Shown piece after piece: positions 34,694 through 42,287 of a DNA stretch of 48,714 nucleotides. The translations under genes were made by a program, and so were the position numbers. Numbering within the stretch: the first letter of the stretch is position 1; the number at the start of each line of letters is the position of its first letter. Source of the DNA: Clostridia bacterium (GTDB lineage Bacteria > Bacillota > Clostridia > Oscillospirales > Acutalibacteraceae); the NCBI GenBank assembly GCA_017436255.1, contig JAFSDK010000016.1, positions 1-48,714 on the forward strand, read 5' to 3'. The notes beneath the pieces are model-generated. The model made no database searches. It was not told where the DNA came from and saw only the letters and a list, made by a program, of their open reading frames with translations.

Positions 34694-34700
34694 GATTTTG

Positions 34701-34729
34701 TTGACAATAGTCATAATTTACTATAAAAT
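34701..34729 (+). promoter_or_regulatory. promoter of the fur/zur-znu operon
   Basis: TTGACA (34701-34706), 17 bases, TAAAAT (34724-34729). The expected start site, near 34736, falls inside the palindrome at 34733-34749. Confidence 0.7.
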
Positions 34730-34732
34730 ATA

Positions 34733-34749
34733 AAAATGAAATTCATTTT
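34733..34749. promoter_or_regulatory. Fur/Zur-type operator over the transcription start
   Basis: AAAATGAA (34733-34740), one base, TTCATTTT (34742-34749) is a perfect 17-base palindrome lying on the expected start site of the metalloregulator-transporter operon. The AATGA...TCATT core resembles Fur-family boxes. Autoregulation is inferred from position. Confidence 0.6.
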
Positions 34750-34767
34750 CAAATTGAGGTGTTAAAT

Positions 34768-35184
34768 ATGAATTCTGCGGGTTATAAAACACGTCAAAAA
34801 GCGGTTATTGAAGATTTGCTTATTAAAAATGCTGATCGGCATTTAACGGCTGATGATATTACCGATATGCTTAAAGAGGGCGGCAATGACGTAGGCAGAA
34901 CAACGGTTTACAGAACCCTCGAAAGATTAGTAACCGATAATAAGGTGCGGCGTTTTTCAATGCCTCAAGGGGATAGTGCGTGCTATCAATACATATCAGC
35001 AGGTGAAACTTGTCATGAGCATTTTCACTTAAAATGTAACTATTGCGGTGCACTTTTACATATTGAGTGTGAGCAGATGTCGCTTTTAAGTGAACACATC
35101 GCTAAGCATCACGGTTTTGCGGTTGATAATTTGAAAACAGTTTTATACGGCGTATGCCAGAAATGTGCAGGTGAAAGAAAATGA
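34768..35184 (+). CDS. Fur-family metalloregulator, probably zinc-responsive (Zur)
   Basis: A 138-residue repressor with an N-terminal winged helix (YKTRQKAVIEDLLIKNADRH; GRTTVYRTLERLV) and a dimerisation domain with HEHFHLKCNYCG and CQKC, the two CxxC pairs of the structural zinc site. Zinc rather than iron sensing is inferred because the gene leads straight into znuACB. ATG 34768 follows GAGGTG; an in-frame GTG at 34759 overlaps that site. The stop overlaps the znuA start (ATGA). Confidence 0.88.
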   Translation: MNSAGYKTRQKAVIEDLLIKNADRHLTADDITDMLKEGGNDVGRTTVYRTLERLVTDNKVRRFSMPQGDSACYQYISAGETCHEHFHLKCNYCGALLHIECEQMSLLSEHIAKHHGFAVDNLKTVLYGVCQKCAGERK

Positions 35185-36065
35185 AAAAAGTTTTAAGTTT
35201 AGTTTTAATTTTAATATTGGTTTTAACCGTTTCGGGTTGTGCAGCGCAGCAGGATGACGGCAAAATCAAAATAGTAACAACAATATTTCCCGAGTATGAT
35301 TTTGCGCGTGCTGTAGTTGGCGCCAACGGGCATGTTTCAATGCTTATTCCGGAAGGAAGTGATATGCATTCTTTTGAACCGACAGCGCAAGATTTAGCCG
35401 ATATAAGTGAAAGCGATTTATTTATTTATGTTGGTGGTAAGTCGGATAAATGGGTTGAAAAGGTACTTGAAAACATTAATAAAAGAAAGACTAAAGTTTT
35501 AAAACTAAGTGACGTAGTATCTTTTGGCGATGAAGGAGAGTATGACGAACATATTTGGACGTCTCCCAGCAACGCTGCAAAAATAATAAACGCAATAAGT
35601 GAAAGTATATGCGAAATTGATGCAGAAAACGATATTTTTTATGAGAGAAATGCTGAAAAATATATCGACGAAATAGTTGACGTCGCAGAGCTTACCAAGA
35701 TTGTTATAGCCGCCGCAAAACACAAAAAAATAGTGGTTGCCGACCGTTTCCCGCTTAAATATTTTACCGAGTATTACGGCCTTGAGTATACTGCAGCATT
35801 TGGTGGATGCGAACACGATACCGATGCCGATGTTGAAACCGTAGCGCACCTTATAAACGATATTAAAAAGGATAAGTTATCGGCAGTTTTTCATATAGAA
35901 TTAAGCAATAAAAATCTTGCCGAAACGGTGGCAAAATCCACGGGTGCACAGGTGATTGAACTTCACTCGGCACACAATATATCGGCTGAAGATTATAAAA
36001 AAGGTGTTACCTACGTTGATATAATGAAACGTAACGCCTACGCCTTAGAGAAAGGACTTAACTAA
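35181..36065 (+). CDS. znuA: zinc/metal ABC transporter substrate-binding lipoprotein
   Basis: A 294-residue cluster A-I binding protein with a lipobox ending at Cys20 (LTVSGC). Metal-ligand histidines are seen at His63 (GSDMHSFEPT) and His124 (DEHIWTSP). The third usual histidine, in the position of HDAYGYF, is replaced by Asp188 (VVADRFPLKYF), and a GGCEHDTDAD stretch follows. I recall this variant from clostridial homologues. It captures zinc or possibly manganese outside the membrane for the ZnuCB pump. It is translationally coupled to the regulator gene upstream and overlaps znuC by one base. Confidence 0.88.
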   Translation: MKKVLSLVLILILVLTVSGCAAQQDDGKIKIVTTIFPEYDFARAVVGANGHVSMLIPEGSDMHSFEPTAQDLADISESDLFIYVGGKSDKWVEKVLENINKRKTKVLKLSDVVSFGDEGEYDEHIWTSPSNAAKIINAISESICEIDAENDIFYERNAEKYIDEIVDVAELTKIVIAAAKHKKIVVADRFPLKYFTEYYGLEYTAAFGGCEHDTDADVETVAHLINDIKKDKLSAVFHIELSNKNLAETVAKSTGAQVIELHSAHNISAEDYKKGVTYVDIMKRNAYALEKGLN

Positions 36066-36772
36066 TGGCGATTATAGCGGTTGAAAATTTAACCAAAAGA
36101 TTTTCGGGTAATCTGGTTTTGGACAACCTTAATTTTGCGGTAGAGAAGGGGGATACCCTTTATATCGTGGGCGAGAACGGTAGCGGTAAAACCACCCTTG
36201 TAAAACTGTTGCTCGGTCTTATGGACGCTTCATCCGGCAAGATAAAATTTGACGGGATAAATAAAAATCAAATAGGGTATATGCCGCAACAAAACGAGAT
36301 TCAGGCGGATTTTCCTGCAAGCGTTAATGAGATTATTATGTCGGGCTTTTTAAATCGTGCATCATTTATGCCGTTTTATAAAAAGGAACACAAGAATGAA
36401 GCGGTTCAACTGATGGAAAAATTGCATATTTACTCACTTAGAGATAGGTCGTTTCGCAGTCTTTCGGGCGGCCAAAAACAGAGGGTGTTGTTATGTCGTG
36501 CTTTATGTGCCGCAAACGGAGTTTTACTTTTAGATGAGCCACTTACGGCGCTTGACCCATTGGCATCGGCAGAATTTTATGACGTTTTATCCGATTTAAA
36601 GGCACAAGGCGTTACGGTAATTATAATCTCGCACGACGTTCAGTGTGCTGTAAAATATGGTGATAAAATATTGCATTTAGGCAGAAATGATACCTTTTTC
36701 GGCACCTCGCACGAGTATTGCCATTCTGAAATCGGCAAGCGTATGTTAGTGGAGGGTCATAGCCATGATTAA
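36065..36772 (+). CDS. znuC: zinc/metal ABC transporter ATP-binding protein
   Basis: A 235-residue ABC ATPase. Walker A is GENGSGKTT at about 36-44, the Q-loop is GYMPQQNEI, the signature is LSGGQKQRV, Walker B is GVLLLDEPLTALD, and the switch histidine is in IIISHD. Position between the binding protein and the permease marks it as the energy subunit of the zinc importer. It overlaps znuB by eight bases. Confidence 0.93.
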   Translation: MAIIAVENLTKRFSGNLVLDNLNFAVEKGDTLYIVGENGSGKTTLVKLLLGLMDASSGKIKFDGINKNQIGYMPQQNEIQADFPASVNEIIMSGFLNRASFMPFYKKEHKNEAVQLMEKLHIYSLRDRSFRSLSGGQKQRVLLCRALCAANGVLLLDEPLTALDPLASAEFYDVLSDLKAQGVTVIIISHDVQCAVKYGDKILHLGRNDTFFGTSHEYCHSEIGKRMLVEGHSHD

Positions 36773-37583
36773 GTATATTTTTTCCTTTTTTCAGTACGAT
36801 TTTATGCGCTATGCTTTAATTATTGGTTTATTTATTTCGGTTTGCTGTGCGCTTTTGGGCGTAAGTTTGGTGCTCAAAAGATTTTCAATGATAGGTGACG
36901 GACTTTCCCACGTAGGTTTTGGTGCATCGGCAATAGCTTTAGCGCTAGGATTCGCACCGCTTTATGTGGCAATACCTATAGTTATCATAGCGGCATTTTT
37001 AATGCTGAGAATAAATAAAAACAGTAAAATAAAGGGTGATGCGGCTATAGCCATTGTGTCAAGCAGTGCTTTAGCAATTGGTTATACTGTGGCTAAACTT
37101 TCGGGCAACGTAAATATTGATATTGGCAGCTATATGTTTGGCAGCATTTACACCGTAACGCTTGAAGATGTTATTATTACGGCTGTTTTGTCATTTGCGG
37201 TTATCGTTTTGTATGCGGTTTTTTATAATAAACTTTTTGCTGTCACATTTGATGAGGAGTTTGCGAGTGCTACCGGAGTAAAAACAGAGGCATACAACAC
37301 ATTGCTTGCATGTCTTACCGCGGTTACAGTTGTTGTGGGTATGCGAATGATGGGCGCGCTTTTAATTTCAAGCCTTATAATCTTTCCTGTGCTTACAGCT
37401 TCAAGGGTGTGCAAAAACTATCGTTCAGTTATTACGGCATCGCTTATAATTTCAGTTTTTAATTTTCTGGCGGGCCTTGTTTTTTCGATAGTTTTAAACA
37501 CTTCACCGGGATCAAGTGTAGTTATAGTAAGTCTTTCGGTTTTTGTAGTGTTTACGGTTGCAAGTAAGATTTTTAAAAAATAA
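36765..37583 (+). CDS. znuB: zinc/metal ABC transporter permease
   Basis: A 272-residue protein with about eight membrane helices of the ABC-3 family (LKRFSMIGDGLSHVGFGASA; ATGVKTEAYNTLLACLTAVT; VGMRMMGALLISSLIIFPVL). It forms the membrane channel of the importer with ZnuA and ZnuC. It ends on a bidirectional terminator shared with the tRNA. Confidence 0.93.
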   Translation: MIKYIFSFFQYDFMRYALIIGLFISVCCALLGVSLVLKRFSMIGDGLSHVGFGASAIALALGFAPLYVAIPIVIIAAFLMLRINKNSKIKGDAAIAIVSSSALAIGYTVAKLSGNVNIDIGSYMFGSIYTVTLEDVIITAVLSFAVIVLYAVFYNKLFAVTFDEEFASATGVKTEAYNTLLACLTAVTVVVGMRMMGALLISSLIIFPVLTASRVCKNYRSVITASLIISVFNFLAGLVFSIVLNTSPGSSVVIVSLSVFVVFTVASKIFKK

Positions 37584-37614
37584 AAAACACTCACCATATG
37601 GTGAGTGTTTTTTT
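37582..37614. terminator. bidirectional terminator between znuB and tRNA-fMet
   Basis: ACACTCACCAT and ATGGTGAGTGT form an 11-base stem extended by A and T runs on each side (37583-37612). The T run touches the encoded CCA end of the minus-strand tRNA, so one hairpin ends both transcripts. Confidence 0.92.
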
Positions 37615-37691
37615 GGTTGCGGGAGGCGGATTTGAACCACCGACCTTCGGGTTATGAGCCCGACGAGCTGACCGGACTGCTCCATCCCGCG
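37614..37691 (-). tRNA. initiator tRNA-fMet (anticodon CAT)
   Basis: On the minus strand the 78-base gene starts CGCGGGATGGAGCAG and ends TCCCGCA-A-CCA. The anticodon CAT is at 37656-37654. Two initiator hallmarks are visible: the unpaired C1 opposite A72 at the end of the acceptor stem, and three G-C pairs in the anticodon stem (TCGGG/CCCGA). The CCA end is encoded. The D-loop is one base longer than usual. Confidence 0.95.
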
Positions 37692-37717
37692 ATATATAAA
37701 CTCATTAGCGCTTAAGT

Positions 37718-37746
37718 ATTATACACTATCTATTATGATTTTGCAA
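37718..37746 (-). promoter_or_regulatory. promoter of tRNA-fMet
   Basis: On the minus strand TTGCAA (37746-37741), 17 bases, TATAAT (37723-37718), about 27 bases before the mature tRNA end. Confidence 0.7.
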
Positions 37747-37806
37747 GTCTTTTTTATGCTAAAATTTTAATTATTTTTTTCTTAAGTAGAAAAATCTCAA
37801 ATTATA

Positions 37807-37815
37807 TGATATAAT
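37807..37815 (+). promoter_or_regulatory. extended -10 promoter of the AAA ATPase gene
   Basis: TGATATAAT at 37807-37815 is a full extended -10 element. No good -35 lies 16-18 bases upstream. Confidence 0.45.
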
Positions 37816-37888
37816 CAGTCCTACGAAATTAGAATTTATTGAATTGCTGTATGTTGGCATAAATCAACACCGCCAAGGAGAATATGAA

Positions 37889-38647
37889 ATGATATCCGCA
37901 AATTATATAAGCAGTATCTTGTTTGATGATAAATTAGATAAAAACTCATATCTGAATGATTTGCCTATTATAAAGTATTTGTCAAAGGAGAAGGAACTTT
38001 GCTTTTCTTCAAGCGTGACTTTTTTTGTCGGAGAAAACGGAACGGGTAAATCCACATTGCTTGAAGCTATTGCGGTAGCATACGGTTTTAATGCTGAGGG
38101 CGGCTCTAAAAATTTTACTTTTTCAACAAACTCTACACATTCCGAGCTTTATGAGCATATCGCTATTGGGAAAAAAGGATTCGCAAAAGATGGATTTTTC
38201 CTTAGAGCGGAAAGTCTATACAATGTCGCCACTAATATTGACGATATGGATAAGCTCCCATCCTTTGATGCACCTATAATCGAAGGTTACGGCGGAGTTT
38301 CTTTACATAATCAATCTCATGGTGAGAGCTTTCTATCAATTGTTCAAAACCGTTTTTTTGGAAACGGACTTTACATATTGGACGAACCTGAAGCTGCTTT
38401 ATCACCAAATAGACTGCTATCTTTAATGGTTGAAATGAATTCTTTGGTAAAAAAAGATTCTCAATTTATAATAGCGACCCATTCACCGATTCTTATGACC
38501 TTTCCAAATGCGCAAATCTTAGAATTTTCGCAAGACGGTATTAAAAGTGTAAAATATCAAGATACGGAGCACTTTAGACTCACAAAAAACTTTTTAGAAA
38601 ATCCCGAAAAAATGTTGCATTATTTGTTGTTAAACAAAGATATCTAA
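37889..38647 (+). CDS. AAA-family ATPase (COG3910-type)
   Basis: A 252-residue stand-alone ABC-like ATPase. Walker A is VGENGTGKST, the signature-like stretch is SHGESFLSIV, Walker B is LYILDEPEAAL, and the switch histidine is in IIATHSPIL. The family is widespread in Firmicutes, often in accessory regions; its role is unproven. The start at 37889 has AAGGAG eight bases before it, whereas a longer frame from 37844 has no such site. The last codons and stop (GATATCTAA) are shared with a downstream repeat, so the C-terminal Asp-Ile may derive from that repeat. Confidence 0.82.
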   Translation: MISANYISSILFDDKLDKNSYLNDLPIIKYLSKEKELCFSSSVTFFVGENGTGKSTLLEAIAVAYGFNAEGGSKNFTFSTNSTHSELYEHIAIGKKGFAKDGFFLRAESLYNVATNIDDMDKLPSFDAPIIEGYGGVSLHNQSHGESFLSIVQNRFFGNGLYILDEPEAALSPNRLLSLMVEMNSLVKKDSQFIIATHSPILMTFPNAQILEFSQDGIKSVKYQDTEHFRLTKNFLENPEKMLHYLLLNKDI

Positions 38648-38694
38648 ATCGGTGCTACGTGCCAACAATGCGCACCGATTTAAGCTTCGGCGAA
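38639..38694 (+). repeat. palindromic repeat family, copy 1
   Basis: It starts GATATCTAAATCGGTGC and ends near TTAAGCTTCGGCG. TAAATCGGTGC (38645-38655) pairs with GCACCGATTTA (38672-38682). The stop codon of the ATPase gene lies inside the element. Copies 2 (39710) and 3 (42288) share the same words. Confidence 0.75.
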
Positions 38695-38699
38695 GAAAG

Positions 38700-38729
38700 C
38701 CCAGAAACTAAACGGTTTCTGGGTTTTTT
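38700..38729 (+). terminator. terminator of the AAA ATPase gene
   Basis: CCCAGAAAC (38700-38708) pairs with GTTTCTGGG (38715-38723), followed by six T. Confidence 0.88.
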
Positions 38730-38820
38730 CTTTCTGTTTTTTAAAGTTAAATTTTATAGATATCCTCCGTCCAAAACGTCTTTCGGGGAGGACTTGGACT
38801 AAAATATAGCGGTTTAATTA

Positions 38821-38849
38821 TTGAAATATAAGTCGTGATATGGTACAAT
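38821..38849 (+). promoter_or_regulatory. promoter of the membrane/TPR-like gene
   Basis: TTGAAA (38821-38826), 17 bases, TACAAT (38844-38849) with TGG before it (extended -10). Confidence 0.65.
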
Positions 38850-38887
38850 TAAGTGAATAAAATCCCATTCTTTAAAGGAGTTAATGT

Positions 38888-39718
38888 ATGAATCAAGTTA
38901 TCCAATCTAACGAGTACGATGCTTTAATTAAAAAAATTCAACACAAAAGAAAAGTAGTGATCGTATTAACGATTATTGCTGTACTGATAACTATTACTGC
39001 TTGCTCACCTATTTACATAGGCTTTCTAAATAAAACCATTATTGATTATAAAGGCATCAATCCCATTTTTACGGTATTGCTTGTATTGTTGATTTTCTTT
39101 TTTGAAATTATTGCTTATGTACTTGTTTCGACTCCTCTGACTACATCAATGGACTTGGAGTGTAATCCTCAAAAGCATTTAACACTTAACGTAGTTCTTA
39201 ATAAGCAAAAAAATATTGACCATATTTACGCTACTGATTTTATCTATATGGGAAATTTTGAAGCAGCACTAAATTATGCGAACAAAATGATTGCTAGCAA
39301 TAAGCCTGCGATGATGATTACAGGTCTTTTTAATAAGGCTCGTTGCGAGTTCTTTTTGGGTGATTTTGATTCCTTGAAAGCAACAGTTAAGCAATACGAA
39401 AGTGCTTTGAATAATATGAAAAAACTTAATCAAAAGGCAAAAGATGCGTATAATAAAATTCTCAAAATAATGAATTTGCTAGTTGCTATATCCGAAGAAA
39501 ATAAAGAAGCAATCTCTAACTTTAGTGGTATTGAAGTGTGGAATAATTCAAAGGCAACCCAAGGATATATTAACTATCTTAAAGGAATTGCTGCATATAT
39601 GGCAGAGGATAAAAATGAAGCTATCTACCGTTTTATGTCAGTGAAAGAAAATTGCGAAAAAACAGTTTTTGCAGAAAAATCACAACAATATCTTTTAAAA
39701 ATGAGTGCCGATATCTAA
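38888..39718 (+). CDS. membrane protein with TPR-like cytoplasmic tail, function unknown
   Basis: A 276-residue protein. Two membrane helices lie at about residues 22-45 (VVIVLTIIAVLITITACSPI) and 60-82 (FTVLLVLLIFFFEIIAYVLV). After them comes a long helical domain with repeat-like spacing (GNFEAALNYANKMIASNKPA; LGDFDSLKATVKQYESAL; GIAAYMAEDKNEAIYRFMSV) that resembles tetratricopeptide repeats. It probably serves as a protein-interaction scaffold at the membrane. I do not recognise a named family. AAAGGAG precedes the ATG. As with the ATPase upstream, the frame ends in Asp-Ile-stop provided by the repeat. Confidence 0.7.
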   Translation: MNQVIQSNEYDALIKKIQHKRKVVIVLTIIAVLITITACSPIYIGFLNKTIIDYKGINPIFTVLLVLLIFFFEIIAYVLVSTPLTTSMDLECNPQKHLTLNVVLNKQKNIDHIYATDFIYMGNFEAALNYANKMIASNKPAMMITGLFNKARCEFFLGDFDSLKATVKQYESALNNMKKLNQKAKDAYNKILKIMNLLVAISEENKEAISNFSGIEVWNNSKATQGYINYLKGIAAYMAEDKNEAIYRFMSVKENCEKTVFAEKSQQYLLKMSADI

Positions 39719-39770
39719 ATCGGTGCAACTTGCCAAAAAGACTTTGCTGAAAAGCAAGGTCTTTTCTTTT
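39710..39770 (+). repeat. palindromic repeat copy 2 (left part) joined to a terminator
   Basis: GATATCTAAATCGGTGC then AACTTGCCAA matches the left half of copies 1 and 3. The right half is replaced by AAAAGACTTTGCT (39736-39748) paired with AGCAAGGTCTTTT (39753-39765), followed by CTTTTT, a good terminator for the gene upstream. Confidence 0.7.
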
Positions 39771-39783
39771 TAATAAAAATTTA

Positions 39784-39930
39784 CTGCCACCGACCTGAGG
39801 GTTCCCGAGGTGACGTCGCGACCGCCCGCAGTGCGAGAAACAGTGAGCGTAAGGAAGCGCCGCGGTCGACAAGTGCGCTTCGCTTCAAGCGAGCGCAATG
39901 TCGGGTACCGCAAGAGGAGGAGACTTGGCG
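39784..39930. other. G+C-rich non-coding insert with a tRNA-like fragment
   Basis: About 150 bases markedly richer in G+C than both flanks, with no convincing gene. It contains CCACCGACCTGAGGGTT (39787-39803), identical at 15 of 17 positions to the tRNA-fMet gene at 37637-37653 in the same orientation. It also has a strong local hairpin around GCGCTTCGCTT/AGCGAGCGC (39875-39897). It touches the truncated end of the IS110 relic. Origin unknown. Confidence 0.45.
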
Positions 39931-39945
39931 AAATTAAGGATTATA

Positions 39946-40050
39946 TTAACAATTGCTAATGGTAAAGACATCGGCAAGAACTTCTCCTTCGGAACTTATG
40001 ATGAAGCAATCGTGCTTGTCCTTTGCAACATCAATTCCAACAAAGATCAT
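39946..40050 (-). pseudogene. N-terminal remnant of an IS110-family transposase
   Basis: On the minus strand, behind GGAGG, the frame reads MIFVGIDVAKDKHDCFIISS then EGEVLADVFTISNC and a stop: 34 residues of a protein normally near 400. GIDVAKDKHD is the start of the RuvC-like DEDD domain of IS110 recombinases, including the first catalytic aspartate. Everything after it is missing, so it cannot be active. Confidence 0.82.
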
Positions 40051-40265
40051 GTTTGTACCTCCGATAGAGTTATTTTGATGCTGTTTATCCACAGGGCACC
40101 TTGCTCTTGTAACCTCGTTTCAAATAAACCGTCGGGCGGTATCTAACTGATTAACAATACTGCAAAGGTCTGTGGTTGAAGCCTTTCAAAAACCGTCAAA
40201 CCGGTAGGATGTGAGAACCAATCCACAGCACCATTTACAGTGTAGCATATTGTCCTTGGAGAGGG
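40051..40265 (-). ncRNA. IS110 left-end leader, probable bridge-RNA region (relic)
   Basis: IS110-group elements carry a non-coding end upstream of the recombinase gene that is transcribed into the bridge RNA pairing donor and target DNA. The 215 bases ahead of the remnant ATG are non-coding. They contain possible pairings, such as GTCTGTGGTTGAAGCC with a nearby TTCAACCACAG on the minus strand, and sit exactly where that RNA is expected. The RNA boundaries and loops were not determined. Classification rests on position. Confidence 0.45.
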
Positions 40266-40363
40266 ACACTAAAAACTACTACTTTATTATACGAGCGGAT
40301 GTGAAGAATTGTCATTGCATCAAAGCCATGCTAGAGAATTCTTTAATTATGTGATACAATATT

Positions 40364-40381
40364 AAAAAGTTATAACTTTTT
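40364..40381. promoter_or_regulatory. perfect 18-base palindrome upstream of the sigma factor gene
   Basis: AAAAAGTTA and TAACTTTTT abut to form a perfect palindrome just after a possible extended -10 (TGATACAAT, 40352-40360). It would fall at the start of the message, as an operator or an early terminator. Confidence 0.45.
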
Positions 40382-40453
40382 TAAGACCAACGCCTAAAAA
40401 AACGTACTTAATTGGTGAAAGCGCTTTTAGGTCAGACAAGGGAGGTGGACAAC

Positions 40454-41008
40454 ATGGATGATATGAGAATCATAGAACTCTATTTTGAAAGAGACGAACA
40501 GGCAATTAAAGAAACAGATTCAAAGTACGGCAAGTTATGTCATAGCATTGCGTACAACATTCTAAACAATCGTGAAGATTCTAAAGAGTGTGTCAATGAT
40601 ACATATGTTGGAGTGTGGAATGCAATTCCACCAACAAGACCGAATAATTTTATGTGCTTTGTTTGCAAAATTGCAAGAAATCTGTCTTTGAAACGGTTGG
40701 AGTTTATTAAGCGAGAAAAGCGGTCGGCTGATATGCTTTTATCTTTTGAAGAACTCGCCGCAGTATTGCCAGATGAACGGTATGCACCAAATATAAGCGA
40801 TGAAGATATCGGCAAGGTTATCAGTAAGTTTCTTCGCAATCAAAATGAAGATGCTAAAAATGTTTTCATTCGCAAGTATTACTTTTTCGATTCTATCAGC
40901 GAAATTGCCAAGCGCTATTCTTTTACCGAGAGTAAGGTTAAGAACATGTTGTTCTACACCCGAAACAAGCTAAAAGACTATCTAATTAAGGAGGGCGTTG
41001 AAATATGA
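40454..41008 (+). CDS. ECF-like RNA polymerase sigma factor
   Basis: A 184-residue sigma-70-family protein. Region 2 is seen in IIELYFERDEQAIKETDSKYG then KLCHSIAYNIL and REDSKECVNDTYVGVWNAIP. Region 4 is at the C-terminus (YYFFDSISEIAKRYSFTESK, then VKNMLFYTRNKLKDYLI). It directs transcription of a small regulon, usually in reply to an envelope signal. GGAGGTGG precedes the ATG. The stop overlaps the next gene (ATGA), which encodes a single-pass membrane protein in the anti-sigma position. Confidence 0.88.
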   Translation: MDDMRIIELYFERDEQAIKETDSKYGKLCHSIAYNILNNREDSKECVNDTYVGVWNAIPPTRPNNFMCFVCKIARNLSLKRLEFIKREKRSADMLLSFEELAAVLPDERYAPNISDEDIGKVISKFLRNQNEDAKNVFIRKYYFFDSISEIAKRYSFTESKVKNMLFYTRNKLKDYLIKEGVEI

Positions 41009-42261
41009 AAACACCAAGAATTGTAAATGCTATTGAAAATATTGATGATGAACTTGTTTCCGGTGTTTTCGAGAGCAAGAAAAAGAAGAATTGGGTTAAG
41101 TGGGTAGCTTTAGCTGCGTGCTTTGCCGTGTTGGTTATTGCTGGGACTGCTATTTTACCATCATTACTTGAAAATGATATAATCAATCCTGTAGAAACGG
41201 ATGGAAGGTATAAAGATTTTACCATAAGTACCAAGAATGCTGCTATTGTATGGCCTTGGGAGTATTTAGCAGAATCCGAGAGACCTTACGAGATGGAACT
41301 TAATGGTGTGAAATACGAGAAAACAAGTGGTCGTACAGTATCGGAAGAATTGATTGGTGATAAAATAGGAAATTATAATATTGTAGGATACGATGGCATT
41401 ACAGATAAGCGACCTACAGTAGTTTGTGCTGTTTATCAGTTAAAAAATATCAGTCAAACTCAATTCGTCGCCGTTAAGATAACGGATAGCTATTATATTT
41501 TTAAAAACGCTGTTTATAACCCACCTCAAACCTTGGGAGAATTGTTTGAAAGGGTGGATTTATCTCAGTTTTTGAAATTAGAGCGCTTTTCTGAAAACGG
41601 TGACGGACCCGATGCAAAGCACTTTGTTTTAAATGATGATAAATATGTGTGGGAAGTTCTATCTACTTGCAAAAATGCCGCTTTTATAGACATGAACGAA
41701 GTATACTGGCATCCTTATGATAGAGAGTTTATATCCTTTACCATTTCTTCCGAGGCTTTGGGTATTTATAAGCGCGGCCTCTTAATAACTGCCGACGGGT
41801 ATTTAATGACAAATGCTTTTGATTGGGGATATCTTTACTATATAGGTGAAGAAGCCACAGGAAAAATCATAAAATACGCAATGGATAATTCCAAAGAAGC
41901 AGAGTATGAACCTTACGATAATAGTAATTCTATTTGTGGCAAGATTGTTGAAATTACTGACGATTACATCTTGGTTGATGATTCGATTTTGTGTAAGGAT
42001 GAGGCAGACGGTATAACTTATAAGATTTTGATTAACGATATCCGAATTTCTCGTTATGTGGATAGAGATATCATCGATGTTGGTGATACCGTGAAGATAT
42101 CATATAACGGTGAAATTGATGAGCAGAATTCAAATACTATTAGTAATGCCTTCTCAATTTCTGATGTTGATATACTCTACGAAGATGAGATTGAAGAACA
42201 AAATTATAATGCAGATAGTAGCAGTACCGTAAGTAAAGAAGTTGCTGCTATTTCCAAATAA
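41005..42261 (+). CDS. single-pass membrane protein, probable anti-sigma partner
   Basis: A 418-residue protein. A short cytoplasmic part (residues 1-30, rich in acidic and then Lys residues) is followed by one membrane helix (WVALAACFAVLVIAGTAILP, about 32-52). The extracytoplasmic domain of about 360 residues has no motif I recognise; its last part, from about residue 310, looks like a small beta domain (GKIVEITDDYILVDDSILC). Translational coupling to the sigma gene and this topology are the usual layout of a clostridial sigma/anti-sigma pair. The sigma-binding role is inferred. Confidence 0.7.
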   Translation: MKTPRIVNAIENIDDELVSGVFESKKKKNWVKWVALAACFAVLVIAGTAILPSLLENDIINPVETDGRYKDFTISTKNAAIVWPWEYLAESERPYEMELNGVKYEKTSGRTVSEELIGDKIGNYNIVGYDGITDKRPTVVCAVYQLKNISQTQFVAVKITDSYYIFKNAVYNPPQTLGELFERVDLSQFLKLERFSENGDGPDAKHFVLNDDKYVWEVLSTCKNAAFIDMNEVYWHPYDREFISFTISSEALGIYKRGLLITADGYLMTNAFDWGYLYYIGEEATGKIIKYAMDNSKEAEYEPYDNSNSICGKIVEITDDYILVDDSILCKDEADGITYKILINDIRISRYVDRDIIDVGDTVKISYNGEIDEQNSNTISNAFSISDVDILYEDEIEEQNYNADSSSTVSKEVAAISK

Positions 42262-42287
42262 CTATATGTTCGTTAAAGAGTGAGGCA

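Noticed and set aside
34621-34732. Zinc or other metal riboswitch between rnfC and the fur-family gene
   Set aside because: The gap is filled by two promoters and a palindrome; no conserved riboswitch core was recognisable.
39898-40146. Plus-strand open frame of 82 codons
   Set aside because: It runs antisense through the IS110 remnant and its leader; the minus-strand reading has the recognisable protein.
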